Source: Cinclus cinclus (Eukaryota; Chordata; Aves; Passeriformes; Cinclidae). Taken from it: DNA of 64,000 nucleotides. Within the stretch, counting starts at the first letter, position 1. Each line of letters opens with the position of its first letter. Location: NCBI RefSeq assembly GCF_963662255.1, contig NC_085072.1, positions 6,039,001 through 6,103,000 of the forward strand. Direction: 5' to 3'. Made by a program: the position numbers and the translations under genes. The notes beneath the pieces are model-generated. The model was given only the letters and a program-made list of their open reading frames with translations, had not been told where the DNA came from and made no database searches. This document shows positions 11,670 to 24,894 of the stretch, one piece after another.

Positions 11670-14600
11670 CTCAGGAACTCTTCTGGTTGCTAATTTTAAT
11701 TTCTTAAGTTCCTTCTTTTTATAGTTTCTTAATTTTAATAGTGTCCCTCTTTTTGCACATAACTATTGCTGCTGTTTTCCTGTCCTAGAGATCTTTGTGA
11801 TCATCACAAGAACATTTTGGCCTAGGTTTGTTATCCTGCATGTTAACATGTACACTGAGACTGGGATGAAGGAAGTGTCTGTGTGACTGGCTGGGTTTGA
11901 ATGTACCAGAAGGAACTCTAAAAAGGAAAATTATGAGTGTGGCTTGCACAGGGCACAGTTAAGACCAGGAAGATGCTGAGCAATCTGTTGTTTGCATCGG
12001 CCCAGATGGTTGGACTTTGATTAGGGCTGGGGTGTAGGTAAAGCCAGCAGGAGACCTGTGCTTTGATAGTGGAAGGATGGCCACAAGATATAAACATGTC
12101 CCTCACATCATCCCTTCTCCCCTGACACCATGACAGCACCTGTAAAAGTACCACAGCAAGGAAACCCAGACAGAGGCAATAATCCAGCCTGAGGCTCTTG
12201 GAAGATGGATCAGGGGCTCCATGAAAGTGGTCAATTTCTAAAAGGTGTAGAAAGAGTTGTTGGCACCTTTTGCTGTGGCCAGTAAAGAGGAGCCCATGAG
12301 GCACAGTAAGGACCCACCTATCACCAGCCCTCATCCCAGTGCTGCACTGGTCACCTGGTCAGGCCCTGTGCAGGTGAGCGTGAGGATGAGTGAAACTGGG
12401 AGATATACAGTGTGATGACTTAGGCAGTCATTATTTTAATAAAAATCCCCTTCTCCAAGGAATTTACACCGTATAATGTACCTGGCACAGAGGAAGCACA
12501 AACCCCAGTATGCACGCCATTGGTACAGCCTTGGAGGGCTTTCCTGGTCCACAGCCTGGTTTTGGGGGGATGAGGTGCCCGTGGTATCTCTGTGTGTTCA
12601 GCCTCTGCCACACACTTGTGGGACTGTTCCTGAAACTGCAATCCACTTGCCCAGTGCAGTTGTCTGTGGGCTGAGGAGTTGCTGATGTGGCCAGGCTGGC
12701 CATGCTGCTTCCAGCAGCTGCTGGGAACACATTCTTGGAGAGTAAGGTTGGATTCCACAAAGGCAGAGCCCCTGTGAAATCCTAGAGAGCTGTAAAGGGC
12801 TGCCAGAGCAGCTGCAAGCTGGGGATGGTGTGCAGAGAGATGGCTGGTGCTGTGCACTCTTCAAACCTGCCCAGACACATGGGGGGAGAAGTTCTCCTGA
12901 AGGCAGCCTGAACCATGGTTCTGTGCTGTGGTTCCTTTCTGGTGGGCAGCATTGCTTCTGTGCCCTACAGCTTTGGAGCGCTCTGCTTATTGTGACTCCA
13001 ACACAACGCTTGAGAGAGGATCTGTGTTGGTGATCACCCTTGCCCTGCTGAAAACTTGCAGATCCATGGCTGGACAGGCTTCACCCAGGAGAAAATCCCT
13101 GTGGTGTCACCCTAGTGCAGGGAACTATGGCTGCCCAGAAAGGAGCTGCTCAGGGGACACTGCTACCCCAGCAGAGGTGGGGTGTGTGCTCACAGCAAGG
13201 TGCAGGTGTGGGCATGAGAACCTGTGGCCTTGTCACCTGCTGGGAAGGACATCACCCACAGACTGGGAGATCCCCTGGGCCATGGGTCCTGTTGTCCTTT
13301 TATTGTCCTTCCCTGCCACCCCATCCCGACTGCATTCCTGCAGCCTGACTCAGGGTTTGCAGATACTGCCTAGCCTGCCCAGCCACCCAGGAGGGTTCAG
13401 CCCCTCCTCCTGGCAGAGCAGGTTGGCAGAACTCAGTCAGTCGAGGTCAGAAAGGTGTTTGGAATTGGGGAAAGGGGGAAGGCAGAGTGTGGGTACCATC
13501 ATGGAAGAGTTGAAGCTACAGTAGATGCATCTTGCAGGGCTCCTTGCTCCTGTGGGAGGAGACCGCTGCTGCGACCCATCAGCATGATTCTGTCAGGATA
13601 TCCCAGGCACAGCACCCCTCCAAAGCAGACTCCAAGGAAACCACAGGAACACTGAGTGACTGGCACCCAGCAGTTAATGCTCCTTGTCACTTCTCAATCA
13701 CTGAGTGGGAAAAGACCAGTGGGATTAGAAGGTTCCTTCCATCTTCCAGGCTGAGGTTAGAAAACTTCAGCATCTGCAAATAATGAACAAAAAGAAAACT
13801 GAGAAAATGGTGATAGGGAAAAGAGAAAAGTCATTTTAGCAAGCTGGTCCATTTCAACAAAGAGGAAGAGATGGCTGAAGGTGGGTCCCCAACTTGAATG
13901 TTGGATGAGGGACCAGAGGTGTCTCTGCCAGTGGCACAGGAGATGACATGGGATGAGATGAGAAAGACACTGTCGGCTAAAAGCCATGTTGGACAGAAGA
14001 AATTGCAGACCTTTCCCCAAGTTACAGGGACTGTTTGTGTCTGGAATTCTATCTAAAAGCAGGTATTTTCCCCAGTGAACTGTTGACCTCCTAACTGGGG
14101 CCATGGCACTGATCAAATTAGGCTGGTGAAGATTGGAGCAGAAATGCAGGAGGACCAATGACTTCCTTCCAAGCACGTACCAAAACTCAGGGCCAGACCT
14201 TGATGTCAGGGGATTTCTATTTTAAGTGGAACTGACTCAGTCTCTCTCACTTCTTGCTGGTCTCTGTCATCCTCAGGGCCGCCCCCACCCTGAGGTGTTT
14301 GCACAAGGGGCATGGCTGGGACCAGGCTGAGACATAGGACAGGGCTGCCACGTGAAGTCTCCTCTGCATCGATCCTCTCAACTGGCAGTGACAAAACAGT
14401 TTTGGGAAAGGTTTTGGATGCATCAGCAGTTATTACAGGATCTTTCACCTCCAAACATTGCTCTCTTCACCTTCCACAAGACTCAGGCAGAGCTACTGCT
14501 TTTGAGCTGTTCATTCTCATTTTGGGTCTTTTCTCACTGCTGTCAGAGTGTTGGGAGAGGAGGAAGACATTGAGCATCTGCTGGCATCACCTCATGCTAC

Positions 14601-15065
14601 AGGAGTGGGCTGGTACTCTGGGCTGGGAGCAGCGTCCTTGCTCTGCCTGGCAGCATTGCCACCTGGCAATGCCTGTCCTTTTCTTGACCTGGAGCCTGAC
14701 ATGGCACTGAGTGAAATACCTGCTCGTGGTATCTTATCTGCCAGCCTGCTGCACACTGGGAGTGGGGAGATGGCCCAGATATTCCATTTCATGGCTTTCC
14801 TACATCCACAGCGAGGAGCTTGCCAGAGCACAGGCACGTAGGGCAGGAGCATCCTGGCTGTGCTCCATTAGGTCTGCTCAGCACTGGCCCTCTGCTCTTC
14901 TTTGGGGCTAACTCAGCACTCCACAAACAAAGGGATGTCAGGTCCTGAGGTGCTGGAAATCCTCCAGAGCTTTGTCATGTCATACTCAGAGAGTATCACC
15001 ACTTGGATCCTACTCTCCTGCTCCCCCCTCTGACCTTGCTCCCTGCTGGCAGCCCCAGGATTGCT
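11670..15065. other. Intergenic, nothing recognised
   Basis: No supportable exon, repeat or RNA gene seen. Confidence 0.5.
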
Positions 15066-15071
15066 CCTCTA

Positions 15072-15339
15072 AGAGGAGAGGAGAGGAGAGGAGAGGAGAG
15101 GAGAGGAGAGGAGAGGAGAGGAGAGGAGAGGAGAGGAGAGGAGAGGAGAGGAGAGGAGAGGAGAGGAGAGGAGAGGAGAGGAGAGGAGAGGAGAGGAGAG
15201 GAGAGGAGAGGAGAGGAGAGGAGAGGAGAGGAGAGGAGAGGAGAGGAGAGGAGAGGAGAGGAGAGGAGAGGAGAGGAGAGGAGAGGAGAGGAGAGGAGAG
15301 GAGAGGAGAGGAGAGGAGAGGAGAGGAGAGGAGAGGAGA
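15072..15339. repeat. (AGAGG)n pentanucleotide satellite, about 54 copies
   Basis: 268 bp of uninterrupted AGAGG repeat, purine-only on the + strand. The overlapping open frames that read RGEER repeats come from the satellite and are not genes. Confidence 0.97.
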
Positions 15340-15532
15340 AATTTTTCAGTATTTTGAGCGTCTCAGACAGGAGAGAGAGACTTGCCAGGCTGGGCAGGAC
15401 ATGGTCACCTGCATGACCACCATTAGGACTTAAGACAGCCTAGTAGAACCAAGGGATGATCTGGCCCAAATAAAAATAGCCCCCAGGAGTATGCTGGGTT
15501 TGCAGCCAGCCCTGGACCCCTGCTCCATTACA

Positions 15533-15825
15533 GAATCAGAGAATCATAGAATCTCCTGTGTTGGAAGGACCCACAAGGTTTACTGAGTCCAACTCCTGAC
15601 CTTGCACAGACACCCCAACAATCCCATTCTGTGCATCCTTGGGAGTGGTGTCCAAATGCTCATGGAGCTCTGGCAGCCTTGGGGCTGTGCCCATTCCCTG
15701 GGGAGCCTGGGCAGTGCCCAGCACCCTCTGGGGAAAGAACCTTTCCATGATACCCAGCCTAACTATCCCCTGGCACACCTTCATTCACCTTCACCTGGCC
15801 ATTCCCTCACGTCCTATCACAGAAG
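15533..15825 (-). mobile_element. CR1 LINE 3' fragment
   Basis: Starts ATCAGAGAATCATAGAATC, followed by GTTGGAAGGACCCACAAGG and TCCCTGGGGAGCCTGGGCAG. Minus orientation, 5' truncated. Confidence 0.9.
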
Positions 15826-15829
15826 AGGA

Positions 15830-18800
15830 TGTGGTATCTGGGGCTGGCTTTGTTTCCAGGTGGTGCCTCTGGCTCTGTGGAGTGGGCAGGAAAGGTCCTA
15901 GTGTGATGGTCAGGATGTGTAAGCAGCAGACTGTGCCCATGGCTGTGCTGTCAGGGACAGGGACAGAGGGGTGAGCAGGATTCCTTGGAGCTCAATAGCT
16001 TCTCCCAAAGAAGAAGAGCCCAAATCCTGGCAGACTTTGGACATCTGCCAACTGAGTGATCTGTCTCACCAGCTCCTCAGCAACTGCCCAAAGCTCTGAA
16101 TAGCAAAGAAACATCCCCCACCTACAGTCACGAGTGCTATCAGCACCAAGCTGCAGTTGCTGCTGCACTGCTTCCCATCACCCATGGTGCTGCCACACCT
16201 GAGACATACCAGCAGGATGTCACACCTGGTGACTCGGGGCCACTGGCTTTGGCTCTAAGATGGAGCCTCTGACCTGAACCTAGGGGAGAATATCTTGCAA
16301 GCTGCTGGCCCCTGCCTCACTGTGGCACCGAGGAGCTCCAGGCCTCAGTGGGTCACTGGCTGAAGGCTGTGTGGGTCAGAGAATCAGTGCTGAGCAATTT
16401 ACTGCATGGGACTGCCTCACTGGAGAGAGAAGAAAACTGCCCAGGGAGTCTATGGTTTTCTCCATCCTCTCCCTCTGGCTCTTCTAGAGCCACAGCCGTA
16501 GCTAACAGCTCTGTGCTGCAGGTATCAGGGCTTGGAGCCTGGGATGGATGGTGCTAACAGCCTCAGGAATCCCACCTGCACCTCTGTGCTTGTGACTGGC
16601 CTTGCTGATACTGAGGATGTTGGGGTAGAGCAGCTCCAACATTGGTGGAGCACATCTTGCCCATCCGTGGAAATGTCCTCATGGATGTCAAGTGGGTATC
16701 CCAAGGTGCAGACAGTCTGCAAGGTAATAAGCTTAGTAGGGAGGTTTTTCCCTTCCTGCGTCATGCTTCAAGCATCCCAGGCAGTATCCTGGAGAACAGG
16801 ACTTTTTAGGAAAAAGACTTAGGATATTCTCTTCTTGTCCTCTGCCCTTCCCTGAGCCTTGCCTGTAGATATCCTCAGAGCATACAGTGCTGATGGTGCA
16901 GCTCTGGGACCTCAGGGGGCTCCTGCCCCCCCCCAATCCATGCAGCATAACCACAGTGCCCTGCAGTGGGCACGGGTACCAAACTTAACACAGCAGAGCA
17001 CGGATGGATGCCTGTCTCCTCCCATGGCCTCAGACCTCCAAGGACCCTGGTGTAACCGTTTTCCCCACTTGTGCACAGCAATGGGGATGCGACCTGCTCC
17101 ATGAGACACCCCTGGTCCCTGGGGCCTTGCTATGGCCCTGACTAGATGTGGCTTCAGCAAGGCTTCTCTGGCTCCAGAGCAAGGGCCCAATGGCACAGGG
17201 CTCTGTATGGCAGGGCACAGGCACAGCCCGCCCCAGGTGCACAGACAGGCTGTGGGCAGTGAGAGCTGCCCTGGGCACACAGTCATGCCTTGTGACCAGG
17301 ACATCTCCAGGGGGAAGGAAACGTTTTGGGGGGCCAATATGTGTGATGGTGACCTTAGTGGGGGCAGTATGGAAACCCCCATCCTGGCTGGGTCTAGGAG
17401 AAGGGAGTGCAGTGGCAGGGGCATGGGCACAGGATCCCCAGCCCTCATTTGCATGTGTGCAAAGCAGGGAATTTTCCATCAGCAAGCAGCTGAAATTTCT
17501 GCATGGTGACCTTTGTCCCCACTCAGGCTCAGAGCTCATGGCAGCTGACAGACGTCACTGTGGTGCCCTACTCCCCCTGGAGCTGTGGGCACCCAGGGGA
17601 CTGCATTCTGCCTCAACACCCTGGCAATGCCAGCTCAGCGCAAAACAAGCAGGACCCCCCAGATCTCCCCCAGGGAGGGCAGGGACTCCTGGCTCCCAGC
17701 CACCTCTGGGCATCAGTGGGGCTAGTGCCCTCCAGTCCCCCCTGCCCACCCTGCTACCAGCCCCTGGTTCTGCCCCAGCCCCACAGGAAGGGCTGAGCTG
17801 TGACACAGGCTCTGTGGAGTCTGCTGGCAGATGATGGACAGACATTTCTGGGGTCACTCAGCACATCACAGCATCAGGCCCCGGCTGCTGTGGTCAGGGT
17901 GCCCACGGGTGCAGGATGGACAGTATCTGGTCAGGATGGACAGGGTGAACTGTCTGTTGGAGGGCTAGAAATGGGACAACCAGAAGAGGCCACTCAGGAG
18001 ACGAAGAATGTGGGTTGGAGGTCTCTGAATAGAGCCCCTGCAGCTGGGACACCTGTGGTCACAACCCCCAAGGAGCTGACAGCCACTGTGGGCAGCACTG
18101 CTGGTGCACACGGAGCCCCTGGATGCACCTCAGCCTCTCCAAGCTCACCAGGCTCCATGCTGGGCACAGACCCCTCCCGAAGGGTTGTGACACTGGTGCA
18201 CCTGCTGGTCACCCTGCTGCCTTTGGGAGGTGTCCCTTGCCCTGAAAAGTAGAGAGCGCACTGCCCTACACCACCTCCCCCCTCGCAGTGTTCCAGGGAA
18301 ACACAAATGACAGTATTCCTGGGAAGCACAAATTACCTTGACTTTTGCTCAGAGCCCTGGAATATCTGGGGCAGAGCATGGCTGGGCAGCAGTGCTGTGC
18401 CTGGCTCAGGGCTCCGTGGCTCTGTGAGCAGGTTGTTTTCTGCAGGTGCTTCCCCACTGCCAATGCCTTGGCTAGCAGGTGCCACAGGGCACCCAATCTG
18501 CCCACGGCAGCTGAACAGCAGCCCCAGCACAAGCCACCCAGCACAGACTCTCTGCTCTCAGAGCTCCCCCAGACCCTTCCCATGTTTCTCTGGAATCTCA
18601 GTGTGCCCTGTGCTAGATGGGCACCTCCCCTTGGCTGCAGGAGGTGTTAGGGTTCACTGAGAGTGGCCAGTGCTAAAGCACTGAGAGTGGTGTTAGAAAC
18701 AGGGGGAACAAACACATCATCTTCACTGAGATGGCTCCCAGGGCTTAGGGGAGCTGCTGCAACACCCCCTGTGCAGCTGGCACCAAACCCAAGCTCCACA

Positions 18801-21800
18801 TAGCACTGGAGCTCCTGGGCACAGTGTGTGATGGCCAGAGTGGGGGACACAGCAGCAAGGGAACAGGAACACAGCACGGAAAATTGAAGGATTTCTTGCT
18901 AGAGCTAGAAGGACTGAATTGACACAAATGGAGAAACCAAATACTCATACCAAAAGAAAAATAGTGGACTTGAGGAGGGATTATTTTATATATTTAATAT
19001 ATAAAATTTATTATATATATTTTATATATATATTATTTTATTAACTTAGGACTGTTTTTGCTCCAAGTCACCTTTTTGCATTTATGACTTTTCCCTGACA
19101 TTTACAGGGAACTTAGAGGTAAATCACCAAGGGGGGGTCCACCAAAGGGGAGAGCTCATGGCCTCTCCCAATGGCCTTTTGCCGCTTGCAGACCACTGCT
19201 TATTTAATTCCACAAGAAAATATTGCTTCTGCCCTAAGCTGACCTTGCTGTGGTTTCTCAGTTCCTCTTGGAAAACAACACGAGTGCCCCGATGCAGACA
19301 GCAGTGCTCACAGAGCTGAAAACACTTCCCTGCATACCCCTGATTCTGAGCCAGAGTGCCTGGATGTCCCTGGGTTGTTCCCTTCGAGGCAGCCCTGGGA
19401 ACTCACCTCCTGATGTGGCTCAAGGAAAATCCCACTGTCATGTTGGTTTTACTGCTGTAAAATGGGTTTGAGTGTTCCTGTCATGCTTTACACCAGTGAC
19501 TCCTGGGAAACCCGCCTGTGGGAGCAGAGCTGGGATCCCACAGGGGGCTGTGGAAGCCACAGGCTGTGAGTTCACTTCAGCAGCACTGGGAGCAGGGACC
19601 TCAGTGCAGTGTGGCATGGTCAGATGGGAGCAGCTTTTCTTTATCTCCAGGGAGCAGGGGAGAATGCAGATCCAGAGCCTGTCCTGGCTCCTGGCTGGCA
19701 CCGTGGTGTGCAGGTCAAACACTGAGGGTGCCTCACTCCCCAAATCCCCAACTTCCACTGCACACCATCCCCACAGGGAGCAATGACACAGAGACTGGAG
19801 TGGATGAGTTTCTGCGACTCCCTTCTTGCCTCTGCAGGAAGCCCCTGTGTTCCATCATCACCCTCATGCATGAGCCTGGCGTGGTGCAAGATCAGTGCCA
19901 TGGAAACCCTGATGGGAGCCCCCAGTGTGAGTGGGGCAGGCTCAGATTTGTGCCCCGGTGACACAGGGGGCTGGCACAGGCACTGGGATGGGACAGACAC
20001 GGGGCTGGCCTCGGCCTCCAATGCGAGGGCTAGAAAATCACAGGGAAGTGTAGTCCTTGAGGACAAAGGGGGACAGCAACCCCTCAGTGGTGCCCACTGC
20101 CCGCAGCCCTCCAGCAGCAGCCTGAGCCCTGGGTTACCTGCAGCAGCCGTCTGTGTTTACTGTGTCCCCTCCCTGCCCTCTCCCTCCTTTCCTGGGCAAA
20201 CAGGCGTGTACCAGCCTGGTTATTGCTTTGCTCCCGCAGCCGGACTGTTTGGTGGAAACAAAAGGGAACGTTTTCCTCCTCCCACTGGGTATTTGTGCCT
20301 CACGTGCCCTGGCTCTCCCATCAGGAGAGGTGCCATGGGATGAGGGGCTCACACAGTAGCAAGAGATGTGGGAGGCTAGAGCAGTGTCCCTGCCACCTCT
20401 GCAAGGCAACTGGGACAGGTGTGCCGCTGCTGTGTGCTGTCACAGAGAGCTCGTGGCAGCCCTGGCAGCCCACCAAAGCTCTCCAGAAGGCTGGCTGAAG
20501 CCTCATGGGGTTCTAACATTGATTCTGATTAAAAAAAACCAAAAACATTTTCATTAACAGACCAGGGGTGAAGGAGTCTGAGCCCTGCAGAGCTCTACAC
20601 TGGATCTGCTCTCACTGTCAGGGTCTGATAAGGAATGTGCTTCTGCTGAGGGCGGAGGAGCTGCATGGCTGTGGCATCCCCAGAGCTCGGTGTGATGCTG
20701 CTCTGTAACATGGTGGCCACACAAAGAGGAGCCTGAGATCACAAGGAAGAGCCTCGGACACAAGGTGACGGGGTTCTGTATGCCATGGGGGACAGGGCAG
20801 TGTGTCCCAGCTGCCCTCCCAGCCTAAGGCAAACAGCTCAGCATCACTGGCAAAGTCACCTCCTGCTCCTCATCCTGCACACAGGCAGCCCCCTATGCCC
20901 TCAGGTGACCCATCCCATCTGCCCATCCCTACAGCCCAGTCCACTGTCCATCTCAGCAGGAGCATCACACTTGCAGGCACCACTGCCTTATTGCCGCGCA
21001 GACTTTCAAGCTTTTTCCATCTCAGCCATTCTTCTTGGATTTGAATAAATGGCATGGAGAAATTCTTTCCCCCAGAAATTCCCAAGTCAGTGAGCAATGG
21101 CAGAGAGACCATGCACTGCTCACCCCACTAGGTTTCTCCAGAAGGGAGGCCCTGGAGCCTGAGGATGCAGAGGCATCCTGCAGAGGCAAGGAGGGACTCT
21201 GAGAAACTCATCAGAGAGACCAGGGGTCCCAGCTGTGCCCACCCACTCACCCTGGTGTTTTGGTGCTGATACGCTCATTATCCTCCCCCACCAGTGGGAT
21301 CAGACATGTGCCCCTGTTCTACTACCCCTAGCAGCTGGGGAGCCATGGGGGTACATGGACGTGGGGGCTTGAGGTGGAACAGATTCCCAGGTGGCTTTAT
21401 ATCTGCCCTTGGCTACAGCAGAGCTGTCCTGTCCCGGAGGAGCATCCTTAAAGAGCCTCAGAACAGGGCAGTCAGTTGGTGTAGTCAGTGCAGGCTCAGG
21501 AATGCTCCTGACCTGTGTCCCTCATCTATCGGAGTGTTTGGAATGTGTTACTGTGGGGGTGTCTCTGTGGACTGGGGGGATGGCAGTAATGTATGATTTT
21601 TATGCAGACTTGTCCAATACACAGAGGGTTGAATGAAATATCTGGAAGGGGGGATGTAGGAAAAAGCCTCTCCTGGGTCACAGTGGAATATTTCGACTCT
21701 GGTGAGGCACCTCCCAGGAGACATCTGCAAAACACACACTCATCTCCCAGGAAACAGTCTCACCCCTCTGTGAATTCAGGCTGGAGAAGATAAATGTGCC

Positions 21801-22225
21801 GTTCCCAAATAGTGTCCAGGGCTACTGTCTGGCCAGCAGGTTGGTGACAGCCAGGGACCCTCACTGGCTGGGAGCTTCTGGAAAGAGGGAGGGAAGGAAG
21901 AGGAGAATCTCAAAGACCTCGTACAGTGATTCCGTGGGTTGCAGAGCCAGCCTGAGGTCACTCCTGTGCCACTGAAGTGTCACCTTGCCCCAATGACCTC
22001 TGCTGTTGTCTTCAGGCAGCTCCATGACAACGCCTGGCCCTTGTGCAACAGCCACAAAATGAAACTAAAAATAGCTCCAGCTCCTTAGAGAGCACCTAGC
22101 TGCCAGCACCTGCCAGGAGCTGCGCTGCAAGAGCTCCCTCCTCTGAGCTGATGTGGGCACTGAGGGAACACCTCAGCCTGCTCCTCTCCTTGCCTGGCCT
22201 CTGCTCATCCCTTGCTCAGCAATCT
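15830..22225. other. Intergenic, nothing coding recognised
   Basis: About 6.4 kb. Large overlapping open frames (for example both strands of 16900-17860) show no conserved family sequence. An AT-rich block at 18983-19048 is listed separately. Confidence 0.5.
18983..19048. repeat. AT-rich TATATA block
   Basis: About 66 bp almost purely A and T, with overlapping TATATA and TTTATATA palindromes. Confidence 0.85.
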
Positions 22226-22229
22226 GGGG

Positions 22230-22365
22230 CATGTTGGAAGGATTCTGGAGAATGCTGTGGGGTGCTGGGGCATGTTGGATGCTGGGGGATGTTAGGATGT
22301 TGCTGGAGATTTTGGGGGGGAAGTTAGGGGATGTTGGAGGATGTTCAGGGGATGTTGGGGGCTGC
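22230..22365. repeat. G-rich degenerate repeat
   Basis: Imperfect copies of GGGGATGTTGG(A)GGATGTT, the same motif as the larger block at 24895-25230. Confidence 0.7.
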
Positions 22366-22822
22366 CAAGCTGCCCATCCTGGCCCCTGGCACTGTGTGTT
22401 TTTTGCCCAAGCCTTGCAAGGTGCAGTGTCATCACTCCCTGAGCCCAGTGTGGGAACTGCTGGCACCATCTCTCCTGCCAGACCTTTGCAGAGGGAGCTG
22501 GGGTCAGCACTGGGGGGTTTGTTGAGGAGCAAGTTCAAGTTATTCATCCTTCAGTTAACCCAACTTCATGCTTGGCTGGCCAAGCTGCCCATGGCCTGAC
22601 TCTGCTGGCAACTCCACACCTGGGCACAGCACTGTGCCCCATTCAAACTGGACTTTTGAGCATTTTTTTCTCCACTAAGGAAGGTACTTGGCTCATTTTA
22701 GGTAGAGGACAGGACTGAGGCCAGAGCAGTCATGAGCCCTGAGGCTGTCATGTGAACTTTTACAGATTCCCTGAAGCCAGAGCACCTGAAGCACACAGGA
22801 GTCCTGTGAGATCCTTAGGCTG

Positions 22823-23406
22823 TGTAATGGTTTGAAAGCAAAACCAGTGAGAGACTCCAAGTCAGAAATACAATTTAATAGGAAAAAAAAAAGAGAGAAA
22901 AATAAAATACATGCAATAGTACAGAAGAAAAAGCCACTGACATAGTCAGAATACAACCTGACACCCTGCTAGTTGGGGTGGTGATAGCAGTTCAGATGGT
23001 CTTGTTGAAGTGGTGATCCTGTAGAAAGGTCTGGTAACTCTTGTCCTCTGGAAACCAGTGTGTAAGGGCTGCCTTGGTGTTCCAAATCTCAGATTTTATC
23101 TAGGTAGGAAATGCTTGGCTCCTGCCCCTGGGTGGGGCATCTCCCAATGGGATGATGGAATTTTATCAGTCATGCAGTGGGACTCAATGGCCCTTTAACA
23201 GGAGATATCTCCTGGAGGAAGAATGGGTTGTGGAAAAGATAAAGAAAACTGTCCCACCTGTTTTTTCACAGATGGCCCATTAACAAAGGATATCTCCCCC
23301 AGAGGTAGGGATCATTGCCCCACCTGGTTTCAGCAGATGCTGATAGAATACATCCTTTTGGGCACATCTTTACGTTGTAACCTAGGATAGGCTGTCAGCG
23401 AGCTCA
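22823..23406 (-). mobile_element. Solo LTR of an avian endogenous retrovirus, 584 bp
   Basis: The + strand begins TGTAATGGTTTGAAAGC and ends GAGCTCA, so it has TG...CA ends, flanked by a 5-bp repeat GGCTG (22818-22822 and 23407-23411). Read on the minus strand it has GATAAAATC (TATA-like) and CTATTAAATTG (ATTAAA poly(A) signal) before the ACA end, which fixes the orientation. A 5-bp duplication fits the ERVL type. No internal retroviral genes are present. Confidence 0.8.
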
Positions 23407-23411
23407 GGCTG

Positions 23412-24890
23412 AGCTCATCCTCTGTTGCAGTCAGGCTCTTCCAGCATCAAGCCAGTGATACCTTCGAGGCAGCAGTGTCTCCCTCACATAGGCCAAACCT
23501 CAAGCATTGCCAGTGTCTGCTCCTGTAGAACCCAGCAAAAGCCAAAATTCTCTTTTTCTCATGGAAAAATTTCAAATTATACTCAAAACTCAGAGTGTTA
23601 TTGAGAGTCAGAGAGCAGCATCTGGCTGCAGCAGCAGTGTGAGAAGGAAGAGACCCCAGGTATAGCTGAGCACATCCAGGCACTGCCCTAGTGCCTCCCA
23701 GCTCTGTGGCTGACCCTCACTTTCACACGCACTGAGGAACAGCTCCAGGGCAGGAGTGATGAAGGGCTTGCGCCTCACTGAGTCCATTGATTTGGGAGCA
23801 CTCACTCCTTCTGCCCCACACCCGCCAGAGTTTCTGCCAGCCCAGCTGTGGTGGCCAAGCACCAAGTGCCAGCTGAGCACACTGTGACTTTGAGTAGAGC
23901 AGGGGCATCCCACCACCAAAACACTCGTCAGCAATGTCCCACATCCCCCCATAAAACCCATGTCAGCAATGTCCTGCCCACCTGGGGCCACACACTCCCC
24001 TTGAAGGAGCACCCTGAGTCCCAGGGCTCAGATTCCCTGCTCTGGCTTCAGTGGCACTGCCTGTCCCAGTTCCCAGGGACACAGCAGGAGGCCCATGTCC
24101 CTCAGCCCATTGTCCCTTCTGGCTCAAGCAGGGGTGGACAGTGCCAGGCAGACGTGGCAGTGAGGTCCCAGGAAGGGAGAAACTGGGATTTTCTGGCTGC
24201 CAGGGTTGAGGTGTCCTGGCCCTTGCCATTGCGCTGGGCAGGATGGGGATACCTTCCTGGATCTCCTCTGATGTGGGGCAGCCCTGCAGCTCCAAGCCTG
24301 GCAGACATTCACCTCCCCAGGCTGTCTGCATGGCACAGGGCATGTCCCCAAAGGGAACCCCATGGCCCTCCAGTCACAGGCTGAGAAAGAGGTGACAGTG
24401 CAGGGAGGAATAACAGGTAAGGGAACAGGAGACAGAGGAGAGGAGGATGGGTGTGGGAAAGAGCTTATGGGTCTGGGAAGGAGTCACAGATACAGAGATC
24501 AGGCACCCCAGTTCTGTTTAAATAGCTGTCCCAAGGGGAAGTCAGGAGGAAAAGCAGCAAAAAACCTTGAGAGATCTGGGCCAGCAGATCTGACCCCACA
24601 CTGTTGCAAGAAACATCACTGGAGTCACCAGTCCTTCCTCCTGCCAAGGGCAGGCCTGTCAGCCCCTCATCCCCAGGGAGGTAGTCTGGCCAGCCTGTCC
24701 TGAGTCCAGGCTGAGTGTGCAGGGGATGTGCCACGTCGTGCCCACACATGCCACATGAGGCCCAGTGCTGCACATCAGTCCTCCTTAGTGCCACATGCTC
24801 CAGGGAAAGAGTGCAATATCTGCCATGGGAAAAGCTGAGCTTGGCTTGGCCAGTGCCAAGCTCTGGGGGCATCCCTCATCTGGCTTGTTC
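23412..24890. other. Intergenic, nothing recognised
   Basis: No exon, repeat or RNA gene is supported between the solo LTR and the G-rich repeat upstream of GPR37L1. Confidence 0.5.
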
Positions 24891-24894
24891 TCAG

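Noticed and set aside
14972..15433. Open frames reading RGEER repeats
   Set aside because: Direct translation of the AGAGG satellite, open in more than one frame.
16900..17860. Overlapping 170-230-aa frames on both strands
   Set aside because: Several frames are open at once in GC-rich sequence, with no conserved motif and no splice context; typical of chance.
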